Positions 42,873 to 52,421 are shown, counted from the first letter of the stretch. The stretch: 64,000 nt of DNA from Streptomyces griseosporeus (GCF_014656055.1 NZ_BNBR01000001.1:1054001-1118000); one strand, 5' to 3'. The notes: a model not told the origin generated them from the sequence alone. A program made the numbers and translations.

Positions 42873-42946
<74 letters not shown>

Positions 42947-43050
42947 GTCTGCTGCTCGCGCGGTCGCCCGCGTGATCGCGACGAACAGAACTTTACCTCA
43001 CGTCGGGGGTGGGGCCGAAGGGGGCCCGGCCGCCGGGGGACAATCGGTGG

Positions 43051-43581
43051 ATGAGCGAAGCAGGGCGTACCGGGGAGACCGCCGCGGGCCGGCCCGCGGG
43101 TGTGCGGGACCGGGACAGCGAGGGGCGGGCGCGCAACGCCCGGCCCCGGGACGGGCTCGGGCGGCCGCTGCCCTACGGCGTCGAGGGCGTGCCGCGGCAG
43201 CCGGAAGGCGTCGTGCGCACCCCGGACGAGACCGTCGCCGAGGCGCAGGCGCTGCTGGACGCCGGGCGGCCGTTCCACGCCCACGAGGTGTTCGAGGACG
43301 CCTGGAAGGCGGGGCCCGAGAGCGAGCGGGCGCTGTGGCGCGGGCTGGCGCAGCTCGCCGTGGGCCTCACGCATGCCGCGCGCGGCAACGCCACCGGCGG
43401 GGCGCGGCTGCTGCGCCGCGGGGCGGGGGCCGTGCAGGAGTGGGCCGAGGCGGCGGGTGAGACGCGGCCGTACGGGATGGATCTCGCCGGCGTGGCCGGC
43501 TGGGCGCGGGGGCTCGCGGCGCGCGTCGAGGGCGGCGAGGGCCCGGTGGACGCCCGGGAGCAGGCTCCGCGGCTGCGCTGA
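43051..43581 (+). CDS. DUF309 domain protein
   Basis: 176 residues. After a charged 55-residue N-terminal segment comes a small helical domain with 'LLDAGRPFHAHEVFEDAWKAGP' and 'LWRGLAQLAVGLTHAARGN', the H-x-H-E-x-x-E pattern of DUF309. The biochemical role of the family is unknown. It precedes cobF by 48 bases on the same strand and could be co-transcribed, but a link to cobalamin is not shown. Confidence 0.82.
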   Translation: MSEAGRTGETAAGRPAGVRDRDSEGRARNARPRDGLGRPLPYGVEGVPRQPEGVVRTPDETVAEAQALLDAGRPFHAHEVFEDAWKAGPESERALWRGLAQLAVGLTHAARGNATGGARLLRRGAGAVQEWAEAAGETRPYGMDLAGVAGWARGLAARVEGGEGPVDAREQAPRLR

Positions 43582-43629
43582 GCGGCAGCCGGTGCCGTCA
43601 CTGTCAGTGGCGTACGGCAGACTCGGGGC

Positions 43630-44403
43630 GTGCGAACGATTCATGTCATCGGTATCGGTGCGGGCGACCCCGACCAGCTCACCCTGCAGGCCGTGAAGGC
43701 GCTGCGGGGCACGGATGTGTTCTTCGTCCTGGACAAGGGCGAGGTGAAGAGCGACCTCACCCGGCTGCGCCGGGACATGCTGGAGACGCACATACCCGAG
43801 GGCGGCTACCGCGTGGTGGAGGCCCGGGACCCCGAGCGGGACCGGCGCGCGGGCGGCGCGGCCTACTCGCCGGCGGTCGGCGACTGGCGCAGCGCGCGCG
43901 CCGACATCTACGCCCGGCTGATCGAAGAGGAGCTGGGCGAGGACGAGACGGGCGCGTTCCTGGTGTGGGGTGACCCCGCGCTGTACGACAGCACGATCGC
44001 GATCCTGGAGGAGGTGCTGGAGCGGGGCCGCGTCGACTTCACGTACGACGTCGTGCCCGGGATCAGCAGCGTCTCCGCGCTGGTCGCCCGCCACCGCACC
44101 TGCCTGAACCGGGTGGCGCGGCCGGTGCAGATCACCACGGGCCGGCGGCTCGCCGAGGGCTTCCCCGAGGGGGTGGACGACGTGGTGGTGATGCTCGACG
44201 CCCACCAGGCCTTCCGGCAGTACACCGACGAGGACCTGCACATCTACTGGGGCGCCTACATCGGCACGCCGGACGAGATCCTGGTCTCCGGCCCGATCGC
44301 CGAGGCCGCGCCGCGCATCGAGCGGCTGCGGGCCGAGGCCCGTGAGCGCAAGGGCTGGATCATGGACACGTACCTACTGCGCCGGCACCCGAAGGAGGCC
44401 TGA
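43630..44403 (+). CDS. cobF: Precorrin-6A synthase (deacetylating) CobF
   Basis: 257 residues from GTG 43630. It is a SAM-dependent tetrapyrrole methylase with 'VIGIGAGDPDQLTLQAVKAL' (residues 5-24), 'LVWGDPALYDST' and 'VVPGISSVSALVARH'. CobF is specific to the aerobic cobalamin route, methylating C1 of precorrin-5 with loss of acetate. The cobK gene for the next step is close by on the opposite strand, convergent, across 228 bases in which no gene or riboswitch was recognised. Confidence 0.92.
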   Translation: MRTIHVIGIGAGDPDQLTLQAVKALRGTDVFFVLDKGEVKSDLTRLRRDMLETHIPEGGYRVVEARDPERDRRAGGAAYSPAVGDWRSARADIYARLIEEELGEDETGAFLVWGDPALYDSTIAILEEVLERGRVDFTYDVVPGISSVSALVARHRTCLNRVARPVQITTGRRLAEGFPEGVDDVVVMLDAHQAFRQYTDEDLHIYWGAYIGTPDEILVSGPIAEAAPRIERLRAEARERKGWIMDTYLLRRHPKEA

Positions 44404-44631
44404 GCCGGCCGCGGCGGAGGGGGCCACCCGGGCGGGCCACCGCACGTGTCAGGGCCGGTCCGCCGGTGTGATCGTGACCTCTGACGCTCGCCGACCCGGG
44501 GCGGGGCGGTCGCGTCAGGCCGGCGCGGCGGCTGTCCAGGCCGGAGCCCTGAGGGCCACCCGGCCGCGCGTCCTCGTGGCGCAATCGACCGCCCGCGCGT
44601 CTCGCTCACGACCGGCTGAGCCGCCCGTCCG

Positions 44632-45375
44632 TCATATCCGGGCGAGCCACTCCAGCGCGCCCGTCACGTCCGGCACCGCCGCGACCCCGTCGGGCAGCGG
44701 GGGCCGGCGGACGACCACGACGGGCAGGGCGAGCGTCCGCGCGGCCGTCAGCTTGGCGGCCGTCGCCTCTCCCCCGCTGTCCTTGGTCACGATCACGTCG
44801 ATACGGCGCTCCCGCAGCAGCGCCGTCTCGTCGGCCTCGGTGAACGGCCCCCGGGCCAGCAGCACCTCCATGTCCGGTGGCATCGGCGGCTCGGGCGGCT
44901 CCACGGACCGTACGACGAAGTGCAGGCCGGTCAGGTGGGCGAAGGCGGCCAGCCCGAGCCGGCCGGTGGTCAGCAGCACCCGCTGACCCAGCCCGGGCAG
45001 CAGCGTGGCGGCCTCCGCCAGGGACGCGGCCTCGTGCCAGCGGTCCCCGGGGCCGGGACGCCAGCCGGGCCGGCGCAGCACCACGGCCGGGGTGCCGGTG
45101 GCGGCTGCCGCGCGGGCGGCGTTGGCCGTGATCGACGCGGCGAAGGGGTGCGTGGCGTCGACCAGGGCGTCCACGCGGTGCTCCCGCAGCCACGCGGCGA
45201 GCCCCTCCGCCCCGCCGAACCCCCCGATGCGTACGTCCCCGTCGACCGCGCCGGGCCGGGTGACCCGCCCCGCCAGCGAGGTGGTCACCCGCACCCCATC
45301 CCGCACCGCCAGCTCGGCGGCCAGCCGCCGCGCCTCGGTCGTACCGCCGAGGATCAGGATGTGGGACATGGACAT
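44632..45375 (-). CDS. cobK: Precorrin-6A reductase CobK/CbiJ
   Basis: 247 residues. 'ILILGGTTEARRLAAEL' (residues 6-22) and 'DALVDATHPFAASITANAARAA' are the defining blocks of the family; 'VLLTTGRLGLAAFAHL' and 'VIVTKDSGGEATAAKLTAA' complete it. It reduces precorrin-6A to 6B with NADPH directly after the CobF step. The two genes converge, so they are not one operon despite the shared pathway. Confidence 0.93.
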   Translation of the reverse strand: MSMSHILILGGTTEARRLAAELAVRDGVRVTTSLAGRVTRPGAVDGDVRIGGFGGAEGLAAWLREHRVDALVDATHPFAASITANAARAAAATGTPAVVLRRPGWRPGPGDRWHEAASLAEAATLLPGLGQRVLLTTGRLGLAAFAHLTGLHFVVRSVEPPEPPMPPDMEVLLARGPFTEADETALLRERRIDVIVTKDSGGEATAAKLTAARTLALPVVVVRRPPLPDGVAAVPDVTGALEWLARI

Positions 45376-45430
45376 GGCGCCGAGCGTACAGACGGCGACC
45401 GGACCGACCCGCCCCGGGATGCGGCACCCG

Positions 45431-46204
45431 CTAGCGCAGCAGCAACTGCAGGCCCCCCACCACCGTCGCGCCGATCACCAGCTGCTCGAACAGCCGCTGG
45501 TTGATCCGGTGCACGGCCCACTTGCCCAGCAGCGCGCCCGGCACGACGAACACCACCAGCGCCGCGTCCAGCAGCAGGGAGCGGCCGTCGATCAGTCCGA
45601 GTCCGGCGCTGAAGGGCACCTTGGAGACGTTGACGATCAGGAAGAAGAACGCCGAGGTGCCGAGGAAGCCGAGCTTGCGGAAGCCGGCCGACAGCAGGTA
45701 CAGCGACATCACCGGTCCGCCCGCGTTGGCGACCATGGTGGTGAAGCCACCGAGGACGCCGTAGGAGCGGGCCTTGGCGCGGCCCGCCCGGGTGGTCACC
45801 GCGTCCGGCTCGTCGCCCGCCTCGGCCGTGCGGCGCCGCCACACCGTCACGCCCGCCATCAGCAGCAGGATCGCCCCGATCGAGGTCCGTACGACACCGT
45901 CGTCGGCCCACACCAGGAACAGCGTGCCGGCCACCACGCCCGCCGCGACCGCCGGGAACAGCCGCCACAGCGTGGGCCAGTGGGCGTGCCGCCGGTAGGT
46001 GAGGACGGCGAGCAGGTCACCGGCGATCAGCACCGGCAGCAGCACCCCGGTGGAGGCGCGGGCGGGCAGCACCGCGGCGAAGATCGCCAGACTCACCGTG
46101 TTGGCGCCGCTCACAGCGGTCTTGGAGAAACCGACGAGGAGCGCGGCGAAGGCGAGCGCGGCGAATCCCCAGCCGGTGAGGTGCCAGAGCGTCATCGTGT
46201 CCAT
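45431..46204 (-). CDS. TSUP (TauE/SafE) family permease
   Basis: 257 residues with about seven to eight membrane helices. 'GFSKTAVSGANTVSLAIFAAVLPARASTGVLLPVLIAGDLLAVL' region (residues about 25-68) and 'FTTMVANAGGPVMSLYLLSAGF' are the two repeated family blocks. TSUP proteins move sulfonates, sulfite or other organosulfur anions; the substrate here is unknown. The start at 46204 is the ATG before 'DTMTLWHLTG'; the ribosome-binding site is weak. Confidence 0.88.
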   Translation of the reverse strand: MDTMTLWHLTGWGFAALAFAALLVGFSKTAVSGANTVSLAIFAAVLPARASTGVLLPVLIAGDLLAVLTYRRHAHWPTLWRLFPAVAAGVVAGTLFLVWADDGVVRTSIGAILLLMAGVTVWRRRTAEAGDEPDAVTTRAGRAKARSYGVLGGFTTMVANAGGPVMSLYLLSAGFRKLGFLGTSAFFFLIVNVSKVPFSAGLGLIDGRSLLLDAALVVFVVPGALLGKWAVHRINQRLFEQLVIGATVVGGLQLLLR

Positions 46205-46270
46205 GCGGACACTGATCCTATGTCCGTACAACTTCCCGGCATAAGGACCGTCTCGCACCGTGGGCCGAGG

Positions 46271-47782
46271 TCAGCGGCCCGCGTACCGCGCCCGCAGCTC
46301 CCGCTTGAGGATCTTCATGCTGGGGCCCAGCGGCAGGCTGTCGGTCACCTCGACGCGGCGCGGGTACTTGTGGCGGCCCAGGTGTTCCTTGGACCACTCG
46401 GTGATCGCGGCGGCGTCCGGGGCGGCGCCCGGGGCCGGGACGACGACCGCGCAGACCTCCTCGCCGTGCAGGTCGTCGGGGAGGCCGATGACGGCGGCCT
46501 GGGCGATGCCGGGGTGGCGCATCAGGACCTCCTCCACCTCGCGCGGGTAGACGTTGTAGCCGCCGCGGATGATGACGTCCTTCTTGCGGTCGACGATCCT
46601 GAGGAAGCCGTCCTCGTCCTTGGTGCCGAGGTCCCCGGTGCGGAACCAGCCGTCCACGACCGCCTCCGCCGTCGCCTCGGGGCGGCCGAGGTAGCCGGAG
46701 AAGACGTTGTGGCCGCGGATGACGACCTCGCCCAGCTCACCGGGCGGCAGCAGCTCGATGCGGTCCTCCACCTCGGCGCGGGCGATCTCCACGTCGACGC
46801 CCCACAGGGGGTGGCCGATGGTGCCGGGCCGGGTGCCGAAGCAGGGCTGGTTGACCGTCGCCGTCGGGGAGGTCTCCGACAGCCCGTATCCCTCGTAGAT
46901 CCGAGCGCCGAACGCCTCCTCGAAGCGTTCCAGCACGGCGACCGGCAGGGAGGCGCCGCCGGAGACGCAGATCCGCAGCTCCGGCAGGGCGGCGGCCTCG
47001 GCGGCCGCGGCCGCCAGGGACACGAACATGGTCGGAACGCCGTGGAAGGTGTTGACCTTCTCCCGCACCATCAGCTCGATCGCGCGGGCCGCGTCGAAGC
47101 GGGGCAGCAGCACCAGCGTGGCGCCGGCCCGCCACGTCGAGTTCATCGACACCGTCTGCCCGAAGGCGTGGAAGAGCGGCAGCGCGCCGAGCGCGATGTC
47201 GTCGGGGCGGATGTCGTTGGCGTCGAAGGCGTTGACGGTCGCGTTCATCACCAGGTTGAAGTGGCTGAGCACGGCACCCTTGGGCACGCCGGTGGTGCCG
47301 CTGGTGTAGAAGACGACGGCCGGGTCGTCGGCGGCCCGGGTGACGTACGACGGCAGCGGCTCGGCGTCCGCGGCGAGCCGGTCGAACTCCTCGCCGAGGA
47401 CGACGACCCGCACGCCGACGGCCTGCGCGGCGGCCCGGCCGGTGTCGGCCTGGGCGGGGTGGACGAGCAGCAGCGTGGCGCCGCTGTCCTTCAGGACGTG
47501 CTCGACCTCCGGCGGCGACAGCAGCAGATGGACGGGGACGACGACTCCGCCGGCCGCGGCGACGGCGTAGTAGGCCACCGGGAAGTCGGCGGTGTTCGGC
47601 GCCATGAGCGCGATCCGGTCCCCGGGCCGCACGCCGAGCGCGGTGAGCGCGCCCGCCCGGGCCAGCGCGCGCTGCCAGACCTCGCCGAAGGTCAGCCGCA
47701 GCTCGCCCTCCACCAGGGCGGTCTTGTCCGGGCGGCGCCGGGCGTTCTCGGCGAGGATCGCGGCCAGGGAGAGGGTTGCCAT
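46271..47782 (-). CDS. Long-chain fatty-acid--CoA ligase (acyl-adenylate-forming)
   Basis: 503 residues. The AMP-binding P-loop 'VFYTSGTTGVPKGAVLSH' (about residue 158), 'YEGYGLSETSPTATVN', 'GWFRTGDLGTKDEDGFLRIVDRKKDVI' and the C-terminal catalytic Lys in 'PLGPSMKILKREL' are all intact, so activity is expected. It should activate fatty or other carboxylic acids to CoA esters. It lies 82 bases downstream of the thiolase on the same strand, which suggests a small fatty-acid degradation unit. Confidence 0.92.
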   Translation of the reverse strand: MATLSLAAILAENARRRPDKTALVEGELRLTFGEVWQRALARAGALTALGVRPGDRIALMAPNTADFPVAYYAVAAAGGVVVPVHLLLSPPEVEHVLKDSGATLLLVHPAQADTGRAAAQAVGVRVVVLGEEFDRLAADAEPLPSYVTRAADDPAVVFYTSGTTGVPKGAVLSHFNLVMNATVNAFDANDIRPDDIALGALPLFHAFGQTVSMNSTWRAGATLVLLPRFDAARAIELMVREKVNTFHGVPTMFVSLAAAAAEAAALPELRICVSGGASLPVAVLERFEEAFGARIYEGYGLSETSPTATVNQPCFGTRPGTIGHPLWGVDVEIARAEVEDRIELLPPGELGEVVIRGHNVFSGYLGRPEATAEAVVDGWFRTGDLGTKDEDGFLRIVDRKKDVIIRGGYNVYPREVEEVLMRHPGIAQAAVIGLPDDLHGEEVCAVVVPAPGAAPDAAAITEWSKEHLGRHKYPRRVEVTDSLPLGPSMKILKRELRARYAGR

Positions 47783-47864
47783 GGAGTGTCGCTCCGATTC
47801 CTTGCGGCTTTCGATACCGGATCCCCTTGCGGGGAGCCCCCGTTGCGCTGCCGTCCCCGGGCGG

Positions 47865-49052
47865 TCAGTGCCGCTCGACGAGCACGGCGCTGCCCTGCCC
47901 CACGCCGACGCACATCGTCGCGAGGCCGCGCTCGGCGCCCGTGCGGCGCATGCGGTGCAGCAGGGTGGTGAGGATGCGGGCGCCGGAGCAGCCGAGCGGG
48001 TGGCCGAGCGCGATCGCGCCGCCGGAGGGGTTGACCAGGTCGGGGTCGATGCCGAGCTGGTCGACGCAGGCGAGGGCCTGCGCGGCGAACGCCTCGTTGA
48101 ACTCGGCCTCCTGGAGGTCCCCGATCTCCCAGCCGGCGCGGGCGAGCACCTTGCGGGTCGCGGGCACCGGGCCGATGCCCATCACGTCCGGGTGGACCCC
48201 GGCGGAGGCGCCGGCCACGTACTGGCCCATGGACTCCAGGCCCAGCTCGTTCAGGGCCTCCTCGCTGACCAGGATCAGGCCCGCGGCGCCGTCGTTCATC
48301 GGGGAGGCGTTGCCCGCGGTGACCGTGCCGCCGTCCCGGAAGACCGGCTTCAGCCGGGCGAGCTTCTCGATCGAGGTGTCCTCGCGGACGCACTCGTCGG
48401 CGTCGACGACCACCCCGTCCGCGCGTTCGACGGGCAGGAGTTCGTCGTCGAAGTGGCCGTTCTTGCGGGCCAGGGCGGCGAGGCGGTGGCTGCGCAGGGC
48501 GAACTCGTCCTGCCGCTCACGGGCGATGCCGTAGCGGGCGGCGACCTCCTCGGCGGTCTCGCCCATCGACAGCAGGCCGTGCAGTTCCTTCATCGCCGGG
48601 TTGACCAGACGCCAGCCGAGCCGGGTGTCGTACGTCTCGATGCGGTGCGGCAGCGCCTCGTCGGGGCGGGGCAGCACGAAGGGGGCGCGGCTCATGGACT
48701 CCGAGCCGCCCGCGATCACGATGTCGGCCTCGCCCGCGGCGATGGTGCGGGCGGCGGCGGTGACCGCCTCCAGGCCCGAGGCGCACAGCCGGTTCACGGT
48801 GGCGCCGGGCACGGTCTCGGGCAGCCCGGCGAGCAGCGCGGCCATGCGGGCGACGTTGCGGTTGTCCTCCCCGGCCTGGTTGGCGGCGCCCCAGTACACG
48901 TCGTCGACGCGGGCGGGGTCGAGCGCGGGCACGTCGGCGACGAGTCCGCGGATCACGGCGGCGACGAGATCGTCGGGCCGCACGGAGGACAGGGCACCAC
49001 GCAGCTTGCCGATGGGTGTGCGGCGGGCGGCGGCGAAGTGGACGGGACGCAC
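47865..49052 (-). CDS. Acetyl-CoA acyltransferase (thiolase)
   Basis: 395 residues from GTG 49052, chosen for the AGGAG seven bases upstream. It has nucleophile Cys in 'VNRLCASGLEA' (about residue 90), 'GGSESMSRAPF', 'NEAFAAQALA' and the C-terminal 'GGAIALGHPLGCSGAR' His block; the second active Cys lies in 'LATMCVGVGQG'. It performs the last step of beta-oxidation or the reverse condensation. An AT-rich upstream region with repeats (49098-49126) may hold its operator. Confidence 0.93.
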   Translation of the reverse strand: MRPVHFAAARRTPIGKLRGALSSVRPDDLVAAVIRGLVADVPALDPARVDDVYWGAANQAGEDNRNVARMAALLAGLPETVPGATVNRLCASGLEAVTAAARTIAAGEADIVIAGGSESMSRAPFVLPRPDEALPHRIETYDTRLGWRLVNPAMKELHGLLSMGETAEEVAARYGIARERQDEFALRSHRLAALARKNGHFDDELLPVERADGVVVDADECVREDTSIEKLARLKPVFRDGGTVTAGNASPMNDGAAGLILVSEEALNELGLESMGQYVAGASAGVHPDVMGIGPVPATRKVLARAGWEIGDLQEAEFNEAFAAQALACVDQLGIDPDLVNPSGGAIALGHPLGCSGARILTTLLHRMRRTGAERGLATMCVGVGQGSAVLVERH

Positions 49053-49097
49053 GGGTGGACTCCTGACCGACGACGCTGTGGACCAGCGAGCTTGATG

Positions 49098-49126
49098 AGC
49101 ACTGAAATGCTTAATTAGCACTGCTA
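49098..49126. promoter_or_regulatory. Repeat-containing AT-rich region upstream of the thiolase gene
   Basis: AGCACTG occurs at 49098-49104 and 49117-49123, 19 bases apart. The second copy lies in the perfect odd palindrome TAGCA-C-TGCTA (49116-49126), and TGCTTAATTAGCA overlaps both. In DNA this GC-rich such a patch stands out and is likely an operator or promoter for the thiolase-ligase unit; the regulator is not visible here. Confidence 0.45.
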
Positions 49127-49204
49127 GTTTTCGACTATAGACCGCCCGGCGGCTCCCTGGGAAGATCCCCCGGAAACCTTCCCGCGGCACAGACGGAGGA
49201 GAGC

Positions 49205-50026
49205 ATGCCCGACGCCCGCGAGCACGTGCTGGACGGAACGCGCGGCACGGTCGCCGTACGGGAGTGGCCGCACCCGCGGCCCCGGTACCTCGCCCTGCTG
49301 GTGCACGGCTACGGCGAGCACGCCGGCCGGTACGAGGAGGTCGCGGACGTCCTGGTGCGGCACGGCGCGTCGGTCTGGGCGCCGGACCACGTCGGCCACG
49401 GCAGATCGGCGGGCGAGCGGGTGGTGATCGAGGACTTCGAGGACGTGGTCACCGACGTGGAGGCGGCGGCCGGCCTGGCGCGCGCCGCCCATCCGGGGCT
49501 GCCGCTGGTCGTGGTCGGCCACTCCATGGGCGGCCTCGTCGCCGCCCGCCACGCCCAGCGGTACGGCGACACCCTCGCCGCGCTGGTGCTGTCCGGGCCG
49601 GTGATCGGGGCGTGGGAGACGCCCGGCCTGCTGCTCGCTGAGGCCGCCGTGCGCGGCGCGGTGCCAAAGACACCGGTCAGTCCGGCCGCGCTCAGCCGTG
49701 ACCCGGCGGTGGGGGCGGCGTACGCGGCCGATCCGCTGGTGTGGCACGGGCCGATGAAGCGGCCCACGCTGGAGGCCTTCGTACGCACCCTGGAAACCGT
49801 CGCCAAGGGCGGCGACGTGGGCCGGCTGCCGATTTTGTGGCTGCACGGCGACGACGACCGGCTGGTGCCGCTGCCCGGCAGCCGGACCGGCGTGGAGCGG
49901 CTCAGCGGGGGCGCGCTCACCGAGCGCGTCTTCCCCGGCGCCCGGCACGAGGTCTTCCACGAGACCTGCAAGGACGAGGTGTTCGCCACGCTGATCCGCT
50001 TCCTGGACACCGTGCTCAACCGGTGA
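49205..50026 (+). CDS. Monoacylglycerol lipase-like alpha/beta hydrolase
   Basis: 273 residues, Hydrolase_4 type. It has the 'LLVHGYGEHAGRYEEVADVL' oxyanion-hole region (HGxGEHxxRY), the nucleophile elbow 'GHSMGG' (about residue 106), Asp in 'LHGDDDRLVPL' and His in 'FPGARHEVFHE'. It probably hydrolyses monoacylglycerols or similar esters. It is divergent from the thiolase, and the shared intergenic region suggests linked lipid use. No signal peptide is seen. Confidence 0.9.
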   Translation: MPDAREHVLDGTRGTVAVREWPHPRPRYLALLVHGYGEHAGRYEEVADVLVRHGASVWAPDHVGHGRSAGERVVIEDFEDVVTDVEAAAGLARAAHPGLPLVVVGHSMGGLVAARHAQRYGDTLAALVLSGPVIGAWETPGLLLAEAAVRGAVPKTPVSPAALSRDPAVGAAYAADPLVWHGPMKRPTLEAFVRTLETVAKGGDVGRLPILWLHGDDDRLVPLPGSRTGVERLSGGALTERVFPGARHEVFHETCKDEVFATLIRFLDTVLNR

Positions 50027-50160
50027 GACCGGCCTCCCGGGAGTGCCCTGTTTGCCCGCAGGCCCCCCGGGCACCCGCCGCACCGTGAGACGAGGTCCAC
50101 CAGGCCCGGACGGCCGGGGGCCGACCGATGCACGCACGACGGAAGACGAAAGGGGCGGCT

Positions 50161-50493
50161 GTGGCTGACTCCCTCGAACTCGACGCGCTGTGGGAGGACT
50201 TCCACCGCGTGGTGAACATGACCTCGGCCGAGCTGTCCGCCTGGCTGCGGGTGCGCGACGCCGAGGAGCAGACCGAACCCCTGCCGGAGCAGGCGGGCAG
50301 CGAGACCGGCCGGCAGGTGCTGGCCATCCTCCAGAAGCGGCGCACCGACCTGACGGACCACGACCTGCGCGTGATGCGGGAGGTCGTCGAGACGGTGACC
50401 GAGCGGGCCGACCTGGAGAACGAGCCGGTGGCCGAGGACGAGCAGCTCCGGCACCAGCTGATGACGATCGGCCACGACCCGCTGAAGCCGTGA
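50161..50493 (+). CDS. DUF3140 protein
   Basis: 110 residues from GTG 50161, preferred because AAAGGGGCGG lies just upstream; an ATG at 50128 would add 11 basic residues. 'LWEDFHRVVNMTSAELSAWL' (residues about 9-28) is the hallmark of DUF3140, a small actinobacterial family often thought DNA-related but without a defined role. It precedes the HhH protein by 19 bases. Confidence 0.8.
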   Translation: MADSLELDALWEDFHRVVNMTSAELSAWLRVRDAEEQTEPLPEQAGSETGRQVLAILQKRRTDLTDHDLRVMREVVETVTERADLENEPVAEDEQLRHQLMTIGHDPLKP

Positions 50494-50512
50494 GGAAGAC
50501 CGCGAGGCTGCC

Positions 50513-51160
50513 GTGAGCGACGAGCGGCGCGTCCTGCGGGAGCTGGTGGACGCGCACGGGCGGACGTACGCCGAGGAGGCCGGGATCCGGCTGACGGACA
50601 CCCCGCAGCCGCTGTACCGGCTGCTGGTGCTGTCGGTGCTGCTCAGCGCCCGGATCCGGGCCTCCGTCGCGGTCGCCGCCGCGCGGGAACTGCACGCGGC
50701 CGGGATGCGGGACGCGCGCCGCACGGCCGAGGCGACCTGGCAGCGGCGGGTGGACGCGCTCGGCCGTGGCGGCTACCGGCGTTATGACGAACGCACGGCG
50801 ACCATGCTCGGCGAGGGGGCCGAGTTGCTGCTCGACCGCTGGGGCGGCGACCTGCGGCGGCTGCGCGCGGAGGCGGACGGCGACGTGGACGCGCTGCGCC
50901 GGCTGCTCCAGGAGGTACCCGGCCTTGGCCCGGCCGGCGCGGACATCTTCCTGCGCGAAGTGCAGCGGGTGTGGCCCGAGGTCGCGCCCCGCCTGGACGG
51001 CAAGGCGCTCCAGGGCGCCGGACGCCTCGGCCTGCCCGAGGACCCGGACCGGCTGCTCCGGCTCGCGGGCGGCACGGACCCGGCGGTGCTGGCCGCCGCG
51101 CTGGTCCGCGCGGCCCTGGACAAGGCCGTGGTGGAGGACACCCGGCGACGGGCCGCCTGA
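50513..51160 (+). CDS. Endonuclease III-like helix-hairpin-helix protein
   Basis: 215 residues from GTG 50513. 'LLVLSVLLSARIRASVAVAAARELH' and the hairpin 'VPGLGPAGADIFLREV' (about residues 143-158) match the HhH-GPD fold of DNA glycosylases, and an Asp follows in 'PRLDGKAL'. The catalytic Lys of endonuclease III (in the hairpin) and the four-Cys iron-sulfur loop are missing, so it may be a monofunctional or diverged glycosylase. Confidence 0.75.
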   Translation: MSDERRVLRELVDAHGRTYAEEAGIRLTDTPQPLYRLLVLSVLLSARIRASVAVAAARELHAAGMRDARRTAEATWQRRVDALGRGGYRRYDERTATMLGEGAELLLDRWGGDLRRLRAEADGDVDALRRLLQEVPGLGPAGADIFLREVQRVWPEVAPRLDGKALQGAGRLGLPEDPDRLLRLAGGTDPAVLAAALVRAALDKAVVEDTRRRAA

Positions 51161-51176
51161 GCCGTCCGAGGCGCCC

Positions 51177-52421
51177 CTACGCCAGGAACCGGCTCAGCGC
51201 CGCCGACACCAGCGTGCGGACGCCCGGCAGCACCACCGACAGGTCCGGGGCGAAGTGCGGGCTGTGGTTGCTCGGGACGGCGTCGATCTTCCCGGCCAGG
51301 TCCTCGCCGGGCGCCGCCTCCCACACCGCGGCCGGGGTCGAGGTGACGAACCAGTAGTCGTACGGCACCCCCTCGGGAGCGAGCAGGGAGAAGTCCTCGC
51401 TGCCCATGGCCGGGCCGAAGTCGAAGACCGTGTGCTCCCCGAAGACCGCGCGGTGGGCGGCGGCGGTCTCCCCGGCCAGCCGCGCGTCGTTGACGGTCGC
51501 CGGGAAACGGGACCCCGCGGTGACCTCCGGCGGCCGGGGGCAGCCCGCGGCTGCGCACTCGCCCTCGACGATCCGCCGGACCGCGGCGAGGATCCGCTCG
51601 CGCACCCGCGGGCCCTGGGTGCGCAGGTTCAGCCCGAGCCGCGCCTCGGAGGGGATGACGTTGTTGCGGGTGCCGGCGTGCAGCTGCCCCACGGTCAGCA
51701 CCGCCGACTCCTTCGCCGCGACCTCCCGGGAGACCACCGTCTGCAGCCGGGTGACGAGGTGCGCGGCCGTCACCACCGGGTCGACGGTCGACTCCGGGCG
51801 TGAGCCGTGACCGCCGACGCCGTGCACGACGACGTCGATGTCGTCGGAGGCCGACATGGCCAGTCCCGTCGTGTGCGGGTAGAAACCGGCGGGGCCCGGC
51901 GCGACGTGCTGTCCGAACAGCGCGTCGGGGCGCGGGAAGCGCTCGTGGAGGCCGTCGGCGACCATCGCCGCCGCTCCCCCGCCGTTCTCCTCGGCGGGCT
52001 GCCCGACCACGACCAGCGTCCCCGACCAGGCGTCCCGGCCCGCCGCGAGCGCCTCGGCGGCCCCCGCGAGCCAGGTGACGTGCAGATCGTGCCCGCAGGC
52101 GTGCATCACACCGGGCACCGTGGAGGCGTACGGCAGCCCGGTCGCCTCCTGCACGGGCAGCGCGTCCATGTCGGCGCGCAGCCACACCACCGGCCCGTCG
52201 CCGTTGGCCAGCACGCCGACGACGCCGGTGCCCGCGACGCCCTCGGTCACCTCGTACCCGGCGTCCTTGAACCGTCCGGCGAGGCGGGCGGCGGTGCGCT
52301 GCTCCTGGAAGGACAGCTCGGGGTGGCGGTGCAGGTCCTGGTAGAACTCCGTCAGCGCGGGCACGTCGAGGCCCGCGGTCAGTTCCTCGGTCCGGTGTGC
52401 CACGGTGACCGGCTCGGGCAT
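51177..52421 (-). CDS. M20-family amidohydrolase (IAA/hippurate hydrolase-like)
   Basis: 414 residues. Metal-binding 'VMHACGHDLHVTWLAGAAEAL' (about residues 105-125), 'GQPAEENGGGAAAMVADGL' and 'AMGSEDFSLLAPEGVPYDYWF' are the three hallmark blocks of the M20D amidohydrolases, which deacylate N-acyl amino acids and related amides. The dimerisation insert lies between about 186 and 300. It is cytoplasmic by the absence of a signal peptide and ends 16 bases from the convergent HhH gene. Confidence 0.92.
   Translation of the reverse strand: MPEPVTVAHRTEELTAGLDVPALTEFYQDLHRHPELSFQEQRTAARLAGRFKDAGYEVTEGVAGTGVVGVLANGDGPVVWLRADMDALPVQEATGLPYASTVPGVMHACGHDLHVTWLAGAAEALAAGRDAWSGTLVVVGQPAEENGGGAAAMVADGLHERFPRPDALFGQHVAPGPAGFYPHTTGLAMSASDDIDVVVHGVGGHGSRPESTVDPVVTAAHLVTRLQTVVSREVAAKESAVLTVGQLHAGTRNNVIPSEARLGLNLRTQGPRVRERILAAVRRIVEGECAAAGCPRPPEVTAGSRFPATVNDARLAGETAAAHRAVFGEHTVFDFGPAMGSEDFSLLAPEGVPYDYWFVTSTPAAVWEAAPGEDLAGKIDAVPSNHSPHFAPDLSVVLPGVRTLVSAALSRFLA

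Noticed and set aside
44404..44631. Possible cobalamin riboswitch or small gene between cobF and cobK
   Set aside because: The genes converge, so no 5' leader is expected here, and no B12-box or coding frame with a ribosome-binding site was seen.
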